A DNA stretch of 64,000 nucleotides from Moraxella sp. K1664 (GTDB lineage Bacteria > Pseudomonadota > Gammaproteobacteria > Pseudomonadales > Moraxellaceae): assembly GCF_039693965.1 (NCBI RefSeq), contig NZ_CP155576.1, forward strand, positions 2,418,001-2,482,000, read 5' to 3'. The position numbers were made by a program, and so were the translations under genes. The notes below the pieces were generated by a model, which saw nothing but the letters and a program-made list of their open reading frames with translations, had not been told where the DNA came from and did no database searches. Shown here in pieces: positions 23,713 through 33,318 of this stretch. Positions within the stretch are counted from its first letter, which is position 1, and every line of letters starts with the position of its first letter.

Positions 23713-24663
23713 CTAATTCATCAACTCATCAATCAATTCTTGTACGCTTTTGATACGGTCAATGGCAGAAATCCCATTGCCCACCGACACATAGCCATTG
23801 TCAAAATCGCCTTCTAGCATTCCCAAACGCATACCCGTTCCGGCATTCATCACTTTGGCGATGTCGGCTCGGCTCGCTCCACTTTCACTCATTTGAAAGC
23901 ATTGTTTGGCAAGCTCGGTTGGCAATGAACGGTAATAATACGGCTCGGTGCGGAACAGTAGCAAATCGTTGGCGGTAGAATCCACAATCCACTGTTTGAC
24001 TTTTTCACTCGCTCGGCATTCTTTGGTGGCGATAAATGCCGTGCCAACCCACACGCCTTCTGCTCCAAGCGTTTGGGCGACTTGCACCGATTTTTTGTCA
24101 GCGATACCGCCAGCGAGCATGATTGGCAAATCCACTTTACCGACAAATTCTGCCAACACATTAAAGCTACCAATCTCTTTCATCGGCAAGGTGCCGCCTT
24201 CATCAAAGTCCGTCAGTACCAAAATATCCGCCCCAAGTTCTTGGGCTTTTAGGGCGTCCGCTAGGTTGGGGTTGGGCAGACGGCAGATGATTTTGATACC
24301 CGCTTGTTTGAATTTGGCATAAATTTGAGGGTCAAGCAAGCCATTATCCAGCACCACAGGCACACGCTCTTCGATGAACAAATCCACCATCAGCGGAATC
24401 AAGGCAAAATTATAAGACACGATAAACGGCACGCCAAACGGTTTATCGGTCAAGGCTTTGACTTTACGAATCTCGTTACGCATACGGTCAAGCACTTCTT
24501 CGTTGGACGTGGGGTCGGTCGTTTGCCCTGCGTGCGGTGCCAAAAACCCGAGTCCGCCTGCTTCGGCAACGCTTGCCACCAGATGAGCGTCCGTCAGCCA
24601 GCTCATCGGGGCTTGAACGATGGGGTGTTTGATGTTTAGGATTTGAGTGATACGGTTTTACAT
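23713..24663 (-). pseudogene. nitronate monooxygenase-like gene with a stop at codon 2
   Basis: The protein is an FMN-dependent TIM-barrel enzyme of the nitronate monooxygenase / FabK group: APMSWLTDAHLVASVAEAGG, PFGVPFIVSYN, IMLAGGIADKKSVQVAQTLGAEGVWVGTAF (in pieces) are its flavin and phosphate-binding regions. The conserved N-terminus ITQILNIKHPIVQAPM is encoded in frame upstream of the first internal methionine (24606). The only well-placed ATG (24661-24663, after AGAGAAC) is followed at once by TAA. Starting at 24606 would lose the first barrel strand and its flavin contacts. Either a point mutation has silenced the gene, an unusual start is used, or the base is a sequencing error. Confidence 0.7.
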
Positions 24664-24834
24664 GATTGTTCTCTGTTTGGTAAATGTGAGGGTATTGTAA
24701 AGGTTTTAATTTTGGTTGGGAATGGCTGTTTTTGGGAAGTTGGTTTTTATATTTGGAAAGGTGATTTTTTATGCTTTTAATAAGTGCTATTTTTTAGAAA
24801 AGTTTTAAGTATGATATAAACTTTTTTAAAATTA

Positions 24835-24843
24835 TGCTATAAT
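24835..24843 (+). promoter_or_regulatory. extended -10 promoter element
   Basis: TGCTATAAT, an extended -10, lies 35 bases before the ATG of the DUF4143 ATPase gene in a very AT-rich leader. No convincing -35 was seen, which extended -10 promoters tolerate. Confidence 0.45.
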
Positions 24844-24877
24844 TTTTACTATACTTTTAATAAATTGATTAAAAAAT

Positions 24878-26092
24878 ATGCAAAACCTTATTTTTCGCAA
24901 GCAATATTTGGACAAAATCATGCCCTTTATGGGCAAAAAACTCATCAAGGTCATCACAGGGCAACGCCGTGTTGGCAAAAGTTATCTATTATTTCAGCTT
25001 ATTGAAAAAATCAAACAATCGGACAGCACTGCCCACATCATTTATATCAATAAAGAAGATTTACAATTTAGCCACATCAAAACCGCCCAAGATTTGGCGG
25101 ATTTTGTCCTTGCCAATAAAAAAGCAGGGGTCAAAAATCATATTTTTATTGATGAAATTCAAGAGATTACCAATTTTGAACAGGCACTTCGTTCATTATT
25201 ATTAGATGATGATTTGGATTTGTATTGCACAGGGTCAAATGCCCAATTATTATCAACCGATATTGCAGGCACATTGAGCGGACGGGCAATAGAAATTCAA
25301 GTTTATGCCTTGTCTTATTTTGAATTTTTGGAATTCATGCAATTAGACAACAATCCCAAATCTTTGAATTTGTATTTTAAATATGGTGGGTTGCCATTTT
25401 TAAAAGAATTGCCTTTGCAAGATGATGTTATTTTTGAATATTTGAAAAACATTTATTCCACCATTGTTGTGCGTGATATTGTTAATCGCTACAACATTCG
25501 CAATGGCTTGTTTTTGGAGCAATTAACGCAATTTTTGGCAGATAATATCGGTAATTTGTTTTCTGCCAAAAAAATCAGCGATTTTTTAAAATCACAAAAA
25601 ATTAATATATCCAACATTCAAGTACAAAACTATGCCGAATATCTAAGTAATGCCTTTTTGATTCATAAAGTAAACCGTTATGATATTGAAGGAAAACGCA
25701 TTTTTGAAATTGGTGAAAAGTATTATTTTGAAGATTTGGGAATCAGAAATGCCCTGATTGGCTATCGCATTTCTGACCGTGCCAAAATCTTGGAAAATAT
25801 GGTGTTTCATCATTTAAAAATCGCAGGATTTGACATTAAAATTGGCGGATTAAATAACCAAGAGATTGATTTTGTGGCGGATAAAAATGGCGAACGCATT
25901 TATGTGCAAGTGGCTTTGATGATTGATAGCGACAAAACTGCCGAACGAGAATTTGGTAATTTATTAAAGATTGCCGACAATTATCCCAAATATGTGGTAA
26001 CGCTTGATGAATTTGACGGCAACAGCATAAATGGTATTAAGTGCTTGAATTTTATTGAATTTATTACAGAGATTTTGGGAGAAACCCCATGA
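24878..26092 (+). CDS. AAA_14/DUF4143-family ATPase
   Basis: A 404-residue protein with an N-terminal P-loop ATPase domain (Walker A GQRRVGKSYLLFQL near residue 28, Walker B HIFIDEIQEI near 90, sensor-like LDLYCTGSNAQLL) and a C-terminal DUF4143 region: RYNIRNGLFLEQLTQFLADN, then a nuclease-like QEIDFVADKNGERIYVQV with the E-x-D...Q-V pattern of PD-(D/E)xK folds. Such proteins are common and scattered among bacteria and archaea; their function is not settled. The stop codon overlaps the start of the LysR gene that follows, which suggests coupling. AT-rich relative to the surroundings. Confidence 0.88.
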   Translation: MQNLIFRKQYLDKIMPFMGKKLIKVITGQRRVGKSYLLFQLIEKIKQSDSTAHIIYINKEDLQFSHIKTAQDLADFVLANKKAGVKNHIFIDEIQEITNFEQALRSLLLDDDLDLYCTGSNAQLLSTDIAGTLSGRAIEIQVYALSYFEFLEFMQLDNNPKSLNLYFKYGGLPFLKELPLQDDVIFEYLKNIYSTIVVRDIVNRYNIRNGLFLEQLTQFLADNIGNLFSAKKISDFLKSQKINISNIQVQNYAEYLSNAFLIHKVNRYDIEGKRIFEIGEKYYFEDLGIRNALIGYRISDRAKILENMVFHHLKIAGFDIKIGGLNNQEIDFVADKNGERIYVQVALMIDSDKTAEREFGNLLKIADNYPKYVVTLDEFDGNSINGIKCLNFIEFITEILGETP

Positions 26093-26940
26093 ACCTAAAC
26101 GCCCTACGCCTATTTATCAGCGTCTGCCAAGACGGCAGTTTATCCAAAACGTCCGAGCGACTTGGTGTGCCGATTGCCACCATTAGCCGTCAGATTAGCG
26201 AGCTTGAAAAATCTTTAAACATTCAATTATTTGACCGCTTTAAATCAGGGGTTAAGCCCACCATGGCAGGGCAACGCCTGTATGAACAAACTCATCTTGC
26301 CATGGGTAATCTTGTGAATGCCGAACAGGTGTTGTTTGAAGAACAAGGCAATCTAAAAGGCGTGTTACGCATCTCTGCCGTGCCTGCGTGCGAGCCGATT
26401 TTGGCGTGGGTGGGCGAGTTTCAAGCACAGTTTCCCCATATCCAAATCCATTGCACCATGACCGACCGAGTATTGGATATGACCGCAGACGGCATTGACG
26501 TGGCGTTTCGCATGGGGGAGTTGCATGGCGAGCAGTTTATCGCCAAAAAAGTGCTGTCCGTCTGCTCAAAATGGGTGGCTCGCCCCGACTTACTTGCCCG
26601 ATATGGCACACCCCAAACGGTACAAGATTTGGCAAATTTTCCTTTGGCAGGTTGGGCAAGAAATGGTGAGACGGTTTTGTCTTTTAAAATTGACAAACAA
26701 ACCTACCATTTACCTTATATGTTTGCCAGTAATGAAAGCTCAGCGGTGGAGTTTATGGCGATAAATGGGCGGGCGGTATGTCAGCTTGCCGACTATACGG
26801 CAGATAGGCTGATTAGGGATTGTGGGCTAACAGAAGTCTTGCCAAATGTCGTGTTGCCAAGCTATGATGTGTCCATGCTCTACGCTTCCCACCGTTATCC
26901 GTCCAGCATTGTGCGGGCGTTTGTGGTTTGTCATGGATAA
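26089..26940 (+). CDS. LysR-family transcriptional regulator
   Basis: A 283-residue LysR-type regulator. The N-terminal helix-turn-helix reads MNLNALRLFISVCQDGSLSK followed by LGVPIATISRQISELEKSLN. The effector domain follows, with RISAVPACEPILAWVGEF at its first strand and VAFRMGELHGEQFIAKKV in the middle. It is about 15 residues shorter at the C-terminus than usual. It starts inside the stop codon of the DUF4143 ATPase gene (ATGA). LysR genes usually control a divergent gene, which is not the case here, so the target is unclear. Tandem CACATGATTAG repeats follow the stop (26944-26975). Confidence 0.9.
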   Translation: MNLNALRLFISVCQDGSLSKTSERLGVPIATISRQISELEKSLNIQLFDRFKSGVKPTMAGQRLYEQTHLAMGNLVNAEQVLFEEQGNLKGVLRISAVPACEPILAWVGEFQAQFPHIQIHCTMTDRVLDMTADGIDVAFRMGELHGEQFIAKKVLSVCSKWVARPDLLARYGTPQTVQDLANFPLAGWARNGETVLSFKIDKQTYHLPYMFASNESSAVEFMAINGRAVCQLADYTADRLIRDCGLTEVLPNVVLPSYDVSMLYASHRYPSSIVRAFVVCHG

Positions 26941-26972
26941 AGCCACATGATTAGCACATGATTAGCACATGA

Positions 26973-28358
26973 TTATCTGGCGATGTCTCGCTCACTTCTA
27001 GGCAGATAGTAGATGTAAAAACTTAAAAATATCGTGACAAGTCCCACCCACAACAGATACAAGGCAGGAGCAAGGGGCAGATGAAAAGTAGCAAACGCCA
27101 GTAGTGATGGCACACCACCTGCCACCAATGCATAAGTGACGTTATAGGTCAAGGCAATGCTGGTTAGGCGGATTTTACTGGGGAACAGTCGCACCAAGAC
27201 CGCAGGAAGCGTGGCAATCATACCCCCCGAAAAGCCAAGCAGTGCCGACCACAATAATATCAACTCGCCACCATATCTAAGCTGAGCAAAAAATAGTGAG
27301 GTATTTACAATTAGCAAAATCCCCCCAAAAATCATGACTTTGCCGATATTCATCCTGTCTGCCAAATAGCCATAAAACACACAGCCAATCATCATAAATA
27401 ACGTGGCAATACCCGACCCAAAAATCAGATTACTCTCTGAAATGCTAAAATTAATGTTTAACAGCTCAGGCATTATCATGGCAATAACGATAAACACGCT
27501 TAAAACAATCCATGATACCAATATGGCAGGGATGAGACTGGACAAGCGATTTTTGGTGATGATTTGCAAAAAAGAGTGCTTTTGGGCGACCTGCTTGTCT
27601 TCATTAAAAATGTTGGTATTTGCCAAATCTTGGATTTGAGTTTTGGTCAATCCATCAAAACTCATGGCACTGAGCGTATGTTCTTCGGTGTCATGACGGT
27701 CTTTGGTTTGGGTAGAAATGGGCGTTTCTTTAAGTAGCTTTAAGGACAGTAGCAATCCTGCCGATAAAACCCCACCCACCAAAAACGGTATCCGCCAACC
27801 ATAGCTTAGCATGTCAGTATAACTTAAACTACCCACCAAGTAAGTAACCAAAAACTTAATAAATAGCAATCCGGCCAAGGCTCCTGCCACCACAATACCA
27901 CAACCAAAGCCCACATGACGCATGGGTAGCTGTTCAGTAATCAGCACTAACGCAGATGGAATCTGACCGCCATAAGCCAGCCCCTGCCCAAAGCGAGCCA
28001 GTATGAACAAAATCGAAGCCAGCACTCCCAAATGCTGATAAGTTGGCAAGAAAGCAAGAATCAGCGTAAACACCGTCAGCCCAAACAAGCTTAAAAACAG
28101 CACCGCACGCCTGCCATTCATGTCGCCATACTGCCCGAGTAAAAACCCACCAATGGGGTGAGCGATATACGCCCCCAAAAATAGCCCTACCGCCTGCATC
28201 GAATACAACCACATCACTTCACGCCCACCAAAGAAATTGTCAGCAATCACCTCTTTGAGATAAAACACCAAGGCATAATCAAAAAATGCCAACATGGTCA
28301 CCGAAGCGACCGTGGCAATCAGGCGGATATGATGAGAAGATAAGGTAGCTTGTGGCAT
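26973..28358 (-). CDS. MFS transporter, metabolite:H+ symporter type
   Basis: A 461-residue membrane protein with about 12 hydrophobic segments. The N-terminus (ATVASVTMLAFFDYALVFYL), the long first loop with FFGG, the GGFLLGQYGDMNGRRAVLFL motif between helices 2 and 3, and LARFGQGLAYGGQIPSALV match the MHS family (citrate, proline/betaine, alpha-ketoglutarate, shikimate symporters). A central cytoplasmic loop of about 70 residues separates the two halves. The substrate cannot be told. It is convergent with the LysR gene. Confidence 0.87.
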   Translation of the reverse strand: MPQATLSSHHIRLIATVASVTMLAFFDYALVFYLKEVIADNFFGGREVMWLYSMQAVGLFLGAYIAHPIGGFLLGQYGDMNGRRAVLFLSLFGLTVFTLILAFLPTYQHLGVLASILFILARFGQGLAYGGQIPSALVLITEQLPMRHVGFGCGIVVAGALAGLLFIKFLVTYLVGSLSYTDMLSYGWRIPFLVGGVLSAGLLLSLKLLKETPISTQTKDRHDTEEHTLSAMSFDGLTKTQIQDLANTNIFNEDKQVAQKHSFLQIITKNRLSSLIPAILVSWIVLSVFIVIAMIMPELLNINFSISESNLIFGSGIATLFMMIGCVFYGYLADRMNIGKVMIFGGILLIVNTSLFFAQLRYGGELILLWSALLGFSGGMIATLPAVLVRLFPSKIRLTSIALTYNVTYALVAGGVPSLLAFATFHLPLAPALYLLWVGLVTIFLSFYIYYLPRSERDIAR

Positions 28359-28515
28359 TGTAAATATTTGTGTATTATTTTTGTATAATGTACTAAAAAT
28401 TGATTAAAATAGCAACAATTTCCATTATTTATTACCAAAATTAATAAAACACATGGATACTTAACTAAAAATCAATAAAAAATTGTGGGTTTATAACATG
28501 ACAAAAATCAATCCA

Positions 28516-30267
28516 TTATAAAAGCCAATCAATCGGCAACCAGCTCATGATGGTCACACCCATACGCTCAGGAATGTTCATTTTTGGTTCTTGATAAAAG
28601 ATAACCTCTTTGCCGTCTTCGATGGTTCGCCATTGTAATCGCCCATCAACCAAACGCACCTCATAGACTTGATGCAAAATCGCCAGATTCTCTTGATCAT
28701 CTGCGTTATTTAGGGCATCGTGAAGCTGATGTGCCAATTTTTTATCATAAATCATCACACCAAGCTCGGTATTAATGTTCGCTGAACGTGGGTCAATATT
28801 ATACGAACCGATAAACACTTTATGATCATCCACACCAAAGGCTTTGGCATGCAAGCTGGTGCTGGTCATGTGTTTGGTACGCCACAGTTTATTTTCATCT
28901 TCACTCATGCCTTTGGCGGTTGATTTTAATTCATAAATTCTCACGCCTGCCGATAACAGTGCAAAACGCCAATGCCCATATCCTGCATGCACTGCTCCGA
29001 CATCGGTGGCATCAAATGAGTTGGTCAGTATGCTCACCCTCACACCATCCTTAGCAAGAGCAGTTAAGGCATGCACACCGTCTTTGGTAGGGACAAAATA
29101 TGATGAAATGATGCTCAAACGTTCTTTGGGGCGACCGAATTCATGGCGTAATTTATTCACCAAATATTCATCTTTGGCGTTTTTATTTTTAGTTTTGGGA
29201 CTAAGTTTTAACGCATCGTCTGCCAAAAACTTCATATCAACCCAGCGAAATGGGACGTTCTTATTGAGTAAATCCTCACCAATGGTACTGCTTGCCACAG
29301 CACCACGATAAGTGCGTAAAGCCCGCTCATCTTTTGTAATATCTAAATCATTATCTTTATCAAATAGCGTCATCGATGACGAAGATGACCTCTGTTTGTC
29401 TGTTGATACCAGCGTTTCAATATCATAAGCAGTGGGTGATTGCCAATATTCATCAAAACTTTTGGTGATATCATCAACCACTTGACCGATCAGCAAAACA
29501 TCCAAATCAGCAAAATGATTGTTGTGATGATTGTTTAGGTATTCGTTACCGATATTACGCCCACCGATGATACTAATGTGATTGTCAAATGTCATGCTTT
29601 TGTTGTGCATGCGTACATTGATACGCACAGGCGACGTTAGGTAATTCATAAACTTATAACGACGATAGGTAAAGGGATTGACCACACGCACGGCGATGTT
29701 GGGATGCTTGGCAAACAAGGCAAGCTGTTCATCAAGTCTAGGATTGCCATTAAAATCATCCAAAAGCAAACGAACAAGCACACCCCGCTCTGCCGCTTGC
29801 CACAAATCTTTTAGCATCAAAAACCCTGCTTCATCATCATGCCAGATATAATACTGCACATCGATGGTGTGGGTTGCCATGTCGGAGAGAATACTGCGAG
29901 ACGCAAAAGCATTGGCACCTGTGGCAATGGGATAATAACCTGATAAAGTGGGATGATATTCGGTCTGCTCATCAATGATGGTACTCAAAGACGACTCGCC
30001 TTGTGTGGTTGGGGCATCTAATGCTCGATTGATTTCTTTGCCCAAAAAACCTGTGTCCCTATCATCATCTCGCTGGTTGAGATAGGCTTGACTGTGATCG
30101 CTTTGGTTATTCATGCGTTTGGCAAGTAACGCTTCATGTGCCAAATGCACCCGTTCGGTCAGTTGGATACTGTCTGGTAAATGGGCGGTGGGCGGTAATG
30201 ACTGACAGGCGGTCAAAGTCACGCCCACCAAAAACACCATCATCAACATACGAGAAGTCATCGCCAT
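28516..30267 (-). CDS. phospholipase D-family lipoprotein (cardiolipin synthase-like)
   Basis: A 583-residue protein with a lipoprotein signal (MLMMVFLVGVTLTACQS, lipobox LTAC) and two HKD phosphodiesterase motifs: HNKSMTFDNHISIIGGRNIG near residue 220 and HAKAFGVDDHKVFIGSYNID near 485. This pairing defines the PLD superfamily; the order and the NIDPRSANINTELG sequence resemble ClsC/YmdC-type cardiolipin synthases, but membrane anchoring as a lipoprotein places it in the periplasm or outer membrane. It might transfer phosphatidyl groups or cleave phospholipid; the sequence does not decide. Confidence 0.87.
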   Translation of the reverse strand: MAMTSRMLMMVFLVGVTLTACQSLPPTAHLPDSIQLTERVHLAHEALLAKRMNNQSDHSQAYLNQRDDDRDTGFLGKEINRALDAPTTQGESSLSTIIDEQTEYHPTLSGYYPIATGANAFASRSILSDMATHTIDVQYYIWHDDEAGFLMLKDLWQAAERGVLVRLLLDDFNGNPRLDEQLALFAKHPNIAVRVVNPFTYRRYKFMNYLTSPVRINVRMHNKSMTFDNHISIIGGRNIGNEYLNNHHNNHFADLDVLLIGQVVDDITKSFDEYWQSPTAYDIETLVSTDKQRSSSSSMTLFDKDNDLDITKDERALRTYRGAVASSTIGEDLLNKNVPFRWVDMKFLADDALKLSPKTKNKNAKDEYLVNKLRHEFGRPKERLSIISSYFVPTKDGVHALTALAKDGVRVSILTNSFDATDVGAVHAGYGHWRFALLSAGVRIYELKSTAKGMSEDENKLWRTKHMTSTSLHAKAFGVDDHKVFIGSYNIDPRSANINTELGVMIYDKKLAHQLHDALNNADDQENLAILHQVYEVRLVDGRLQWRTIEDGKEVIFYQEPKMNIPERMGVTIMSWLPIDWLL

Positions 30268-30382
30268 AAACTCATGCTCACCAAAATTGACAAATTATAA
30301 CAAATAATTAAGTCATGTTGAACCTTTGCCAAACATTTGTTGCAAGATAATTTGTTGCAAGATATCATCAATATCCAACAAA

Positions 30383-30410
30383 AAAACGCTCTAATTAAGA
30401 GCGTTTTTAT
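30383..30410 (-). terminator. terminator after the Bax inhibitor-1 gene
   Basis: AAACGCTCT pairs with AGAGCGTTT around a short loop; on the minus strand it is followed by a run of T. It separates the Bax inhibitor-1 gene from the PLD lipoprotein gene. Confidence 0.7.
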
Positions 30411-30438
30411 TTGGTCTTATTTAGAGTAGGGTCATCGG

Positions 30439-31161
30439 TCATTCTTGTAAATAACCAATCAAACGTAAGAATTCAATATACATCCACACCAACGTTGCTA
30501 ATACGCTAATGCCATACACCCATTCAAATTCTTCATTGACACCATACATAACACCATCTTCAATATTTTTAAAATCAAGCAACAAGAAGAACGAAGCGAT
30601 GAGCGTGGTAAATACACTAAAACCAATAGCAATCATGCCACCGTTAAACAAATGGGGGATAGAACTGCCAAACACCAGCGACATAATCCACTGAATGGCA
30701 TAAACAATCATGATAGCGATAGAGGCAGATACCACCAATGAGCGGAATTTTTCGGTTACTTTGATGATGCCAGTACTGTATAAGGTTAGCATCACCGCTG
30801 CACTGACAAAAGTCGCTGACAAGGCAAGCAGTGGCACACTTGGGGCTTTATAAAAGGCAAAAGCACTTGCCACACCAATGACAACCCCTTCTAGGGCAGC
30901 ATAAGGTACTGACAGTGTTTTGGCAAGGTGTGGTTTAAAGGCAGTCGTCAAGCCAATGCCCATGGTAGCAAGCATTGCCACAATAAACAGCCCAACCAAC
31001 ACCCCTGATGATATACCACTCATCAGAGCAAAAAAGAACAGTCCAAAACCTGTGGTAGCAGAGATGCCAAGCAGTAGAGCGGTCTTTTTGACCACGCCAT
31101 TAACGGTCATTGGTGCATCGCCTGCAAGCAGTTCGGTACGACTAATAATAGGGTTTGCCAT
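30439..31161 (-). CDS. Bax inhibitor-1/YccA family membrane protein
   Basis: A 240-residue protein with seven hydrophobic segments and the family pattern: a short charged N-terminus, VNGVVKKTALLLGISATTGF, GVVIGVASAFAFYKAPSV, and the last segments with DFKNIEDGVMYGVNEEFEW and IEFLRLIGYL. Bacterial members (E. coli YccA, YbhL; Bacillus YetJ) include a pH-sensitive calcium leak channel and FtsH substrates. Its physiological role here is unknown. It stands alone. Confidence 0.9.
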   Translation of the reverse strand: MANPIISRTELLAGDAPMTVNGVVKKTALLLGISATTGFGLFFFALMSGISSGVLVGLFIVAMLATMGIGLTTAFKPHLAKTLSVPYAALEGVVIGVASAFAFYKAPSVPLLALSATFVSAAVMLTLYSTGIIKVTEKFRSLVVSASIAIMIVYAIQWIMSLVFGSSIPHLFNGGMIAIGFSVFTTLIASFFLLLDFKNIEDGVMYGVNEEFEWVYGISVLATLVWMYIEFLRLIGYLQE

Positions 31162-31401
31162 AATTTTCCTTATATAAAATTAAGAATAGATTGATAAATT
31201 GAGAATTAAAACAGTTTAGTGTTTTATACTATATTTACTTTTAAAAATCAAGTATTTTTACTGTTTTGATAACTCAACATGGGTATTTTTTTGATTAATG
31301 GGGATGGTAGCATCATTTACAAGCTTTATGGGTTTTTACTTGTAGTCTGGGTGGAGTTTGGTTATCATATATTTTTTATTTTTTAAAGACAATCAGCCGT
31401 C

Positions 31402-32382
31402 ATGACCGAGACCGCCATTTCACCGACATCTTTTAATATCCAAAAGAGCCATTTTAAACGCATTGGACTCATGGGGCGTGCTGGCAAAAAAAGCATTACC
31501 GCCACATTAAATGAACTCATTAACCTGCTGTCAGGGTGGGGGTTAGAGATTACCATTGATACCAGCACCGCCAGCATTGACGGCATACACATCGATTTTG
31601 ACAGAGATGACAACCCCATCAAAATCGTGCCACGTGGTCGCATGGGCGAGCATTGTGATTTGGTCATGGTGGTCGGTGGCGACGGCTCTATCCTACAAGC
31701 AGGCTCTGTATTGGCGGGAACGGGTGTGCCTGTGCTAGGGGTCAATCGTGGGCGACTGGGATTCTTGGCGGACATCAACCCTGAGCGTTTGGAGACGGAG
31801 CTATCAGAAGTCTTTGCTGGTGAGTATCACACCGATGAGCGTTTTTTGTTAAAAATGCAGGTACTCGGGCGAGATGATGACGGCAACACACAGGTGTTTC
31901 ATGAAAGCTACGCCCTAAATGATGTGGTGCTACACGCAGGTAAATCGGTGCATACCATTGATTTTAAACTGCAAATTGATGACATTGACGTCTATCGTCA
32001 GCATGCTGATGGGCTGATTGTGGCAACCCCAACAGGTTCTACCGCCTATTCGCTCTCAGCAGGAGGCCCTATCATTCATCCAAGCCTAGACGCCATTTGT
32101 CTGGCTCCCATGCACCCACACACACTGTCTAGTCGCCCCATCGTGGTCGCAGGCACCAGCAAAATCACCATTAACATTCATAAAGATAACCGTACTCAGC
32201 CCATGGTCAGTTCTGATGGTGAGGCAAGTGTCCCTTTGGATAATAATCAAACCCTACTCATCACCAAGCACGACAAATCCCTAATCCTACTACACCCCTT
32301 GGATGTGGATTTTTATCAAGCCTGTCGCACCAAACTTAATTGGAGCTTATACACCGAAGAGTTTTCGTTAAAGGATGAGTAA
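31402..32382 (+). CDS. nadK: NAD kinase
   Basis: NadK phosphorylates NAD to NADP. The 326-residue protein shows the nucleotide-binding GGDGSILQAG motif (residues about 92-101), VLGVNRGRLGFLADI, the NE-type ALNDVVLHAGKSV and the conserved PTGSTAYSLSAGGPIIHP followed by CLAPMHPHTLSSRPIVV. It is about 30 residues longer than the E. coli enzyme, mainly at the N-terminus (MTETAISPTSFNIQKS), which is usual in Moraxellaceae. It stands alone; a 240-bp AT-rich leader with no clear regulatory site precedes it. Confidence 0.95.
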   Translation: MTETAISPTSFNIQKSHFKRIGLMGRAGKKSITATLNELINLLSGWGLEITIDTSTASIDGIHIDFDRDDNPIKIVPRGRMGEHCDLVMVVGGDGSILQAGSVLAGTGVPVLGVNRGRLGFLADINPERLETELSEVFAGEYHTDERFLLKMQVLGRDDDGNTQVFHESYALNDVVLHAGKSVHTIDFKLQIDDIDVYRQHADGLIVATPTGSTAYSLSAGGPIIHPSLDAICLAPMHPHTLSSRPIVVAGTSKITINIHKDNRTQPMVSSDGEASVPLDNNQTLLITKHDKSLILLHPLDVDFYQACRTKLNWSLYTEEFSLKDE

Positions 32383-32397
32383 TTTACACATAGTTTA

Positions 32398-33066
32398 TCA
32401 CTCATAACTTTGTGCCATCTCAAAACTGGGACGAGATTCGCAGTATGCCAGCCAGTTATGGACATACACCCATTTATCAGGCAGTCCACCCGATTTTCTC
32501 ATCTGAGCAATGCCAAAATGCAGATGAATATCCACAGCACCAAACACCCCCTGCCCTGCCCCCGACAGATAATGCCGATTTGCCAAACGCTCATTAAGCA
32601 GGGCTAATGCCTTATCCACATTGGGCGAGATAAAGGACTTCTCAACGCCCTTTTGCACACTTTTGATGATAGGACGGATAAAAAATGGCGACTTTTGCAC
32701 GATTTTAGCAAACACCAATCGCATGACCAGATTTGGCATGAGTGAACTTTCGGCAAAATGCAGCCAAAAAGCATAATCTTCCCACGCTTCATCGCTTGGA
32801 GAGAGTTTTGCTTGTGTGTCATAATGACGCAACAGATATTCAATGATAAAACCCGATTCAGCAAGTGTTTTGTTACAAGACTCATCTATTAAAATCGGGG
32901 CTTTACCCATGGGGTGAATGTCTGTTAGCTCTTTTGGGGCAAGGTGGCTTTTGGTGCGCTCGTGTTTGATGACACGAAAAGACGTGCCATACAAGGCATT
33001 TAATTCGCACAACAGCCATAAGATACGAAAAGAGCGAGACTGGTTAAGATGATGAAGGGTGAGCAT
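32398..33066 (-). CDS. glutathione S-transferase
   Basis: A 222-residue GST. The N-terminal domain runs MLTLHHLNQSRSFRILWLLC with HPMGKAPILIDESCNKTLAE giving the cis-proline and the glutathione-binding acid/serine pair (LAES). The C-terminal helical domain has SGAGQGVFGAVDIHLHFGI, the N-capping box region. It resembles the GSTs of the COG0625 group with an N-terminal S-R-S in place of catalytic tyrosine. It is convergent with nadK; substrate unknown. Confidence 0.9.
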   Translation of the reverse strand: MLTLHHLNQSRSFRILWLLCELNALYGTSFRVIKHERTKSHLAPKELTDIHPMGKAPILIDESCNKTLAESGFIIEYLLRHYDTQAKLSPSDEAWEDYAFWLHFAESSLMPNLVMRLVFAKIVQKSPFFIRPIIKSVQKGVEKSFISPNVDKALALLNERLANRHYLSGAGQGVFGAVDIHLHFGIAQMRKSGGLPDKWVYVHNWLAYCESRPSFEMAQSYE

Positions 33067-33254
33067 GGGATTTCCTGTTGGGGCATGATTGGGCTGGGTG
33101 TGGTGATGTTACCCTGATTTTAATCATACCAAATTCTGTGATTTTTGGTGCCATCATGAAAACGCAGATAAGCCTACTTTTCTTACTTGGTTGTTTTATC
33201 AGGGCAATTTTTATATTGGCACATCATACCAAACCCCTACCCAAAACACAAACA

Positions 33255-33293
33255 AAAATCAGGCGACCCGTCATAGACCGCCTGATTTTATGG
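33255..33293 (-). terminator. terminator after narK
   Basis: AAAATCAGGCG pairs with CGCCTGATTTT around a 13-base loop; on the minus strand it is followed by TTTTGTTTG. It lies about 25 bases past the narK stop and could also stop transcripts from the other side. Confidence 0.65.
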
Positions 33294-33318
33294 CTTCTTT
33301 TAGCCGATGTTGTATGAT

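Noticed and set aside
26944-26975. Three tandem CACATGATTAG copies after the LysR gene as a regulatory iteron
   Set aside because: Only about three short copies between converging genes; no partner gene or origin features nearby.
30306-30380. Possible further MITE copy (CATGTTGAACC ... ATCAATATCCAACA)
   Set aside because: Only the ends resemble the family loosely and the body does not align; likely chance in AT-rich sequence.
33156-33317. Possible 53-residue signal-peptide-like protein between the GST gene and narK
   Set aside because: It runs through the narK terminator hairpin, lacks a ribosome-binding site and has no recognisable features beyond a hydrophobic start.
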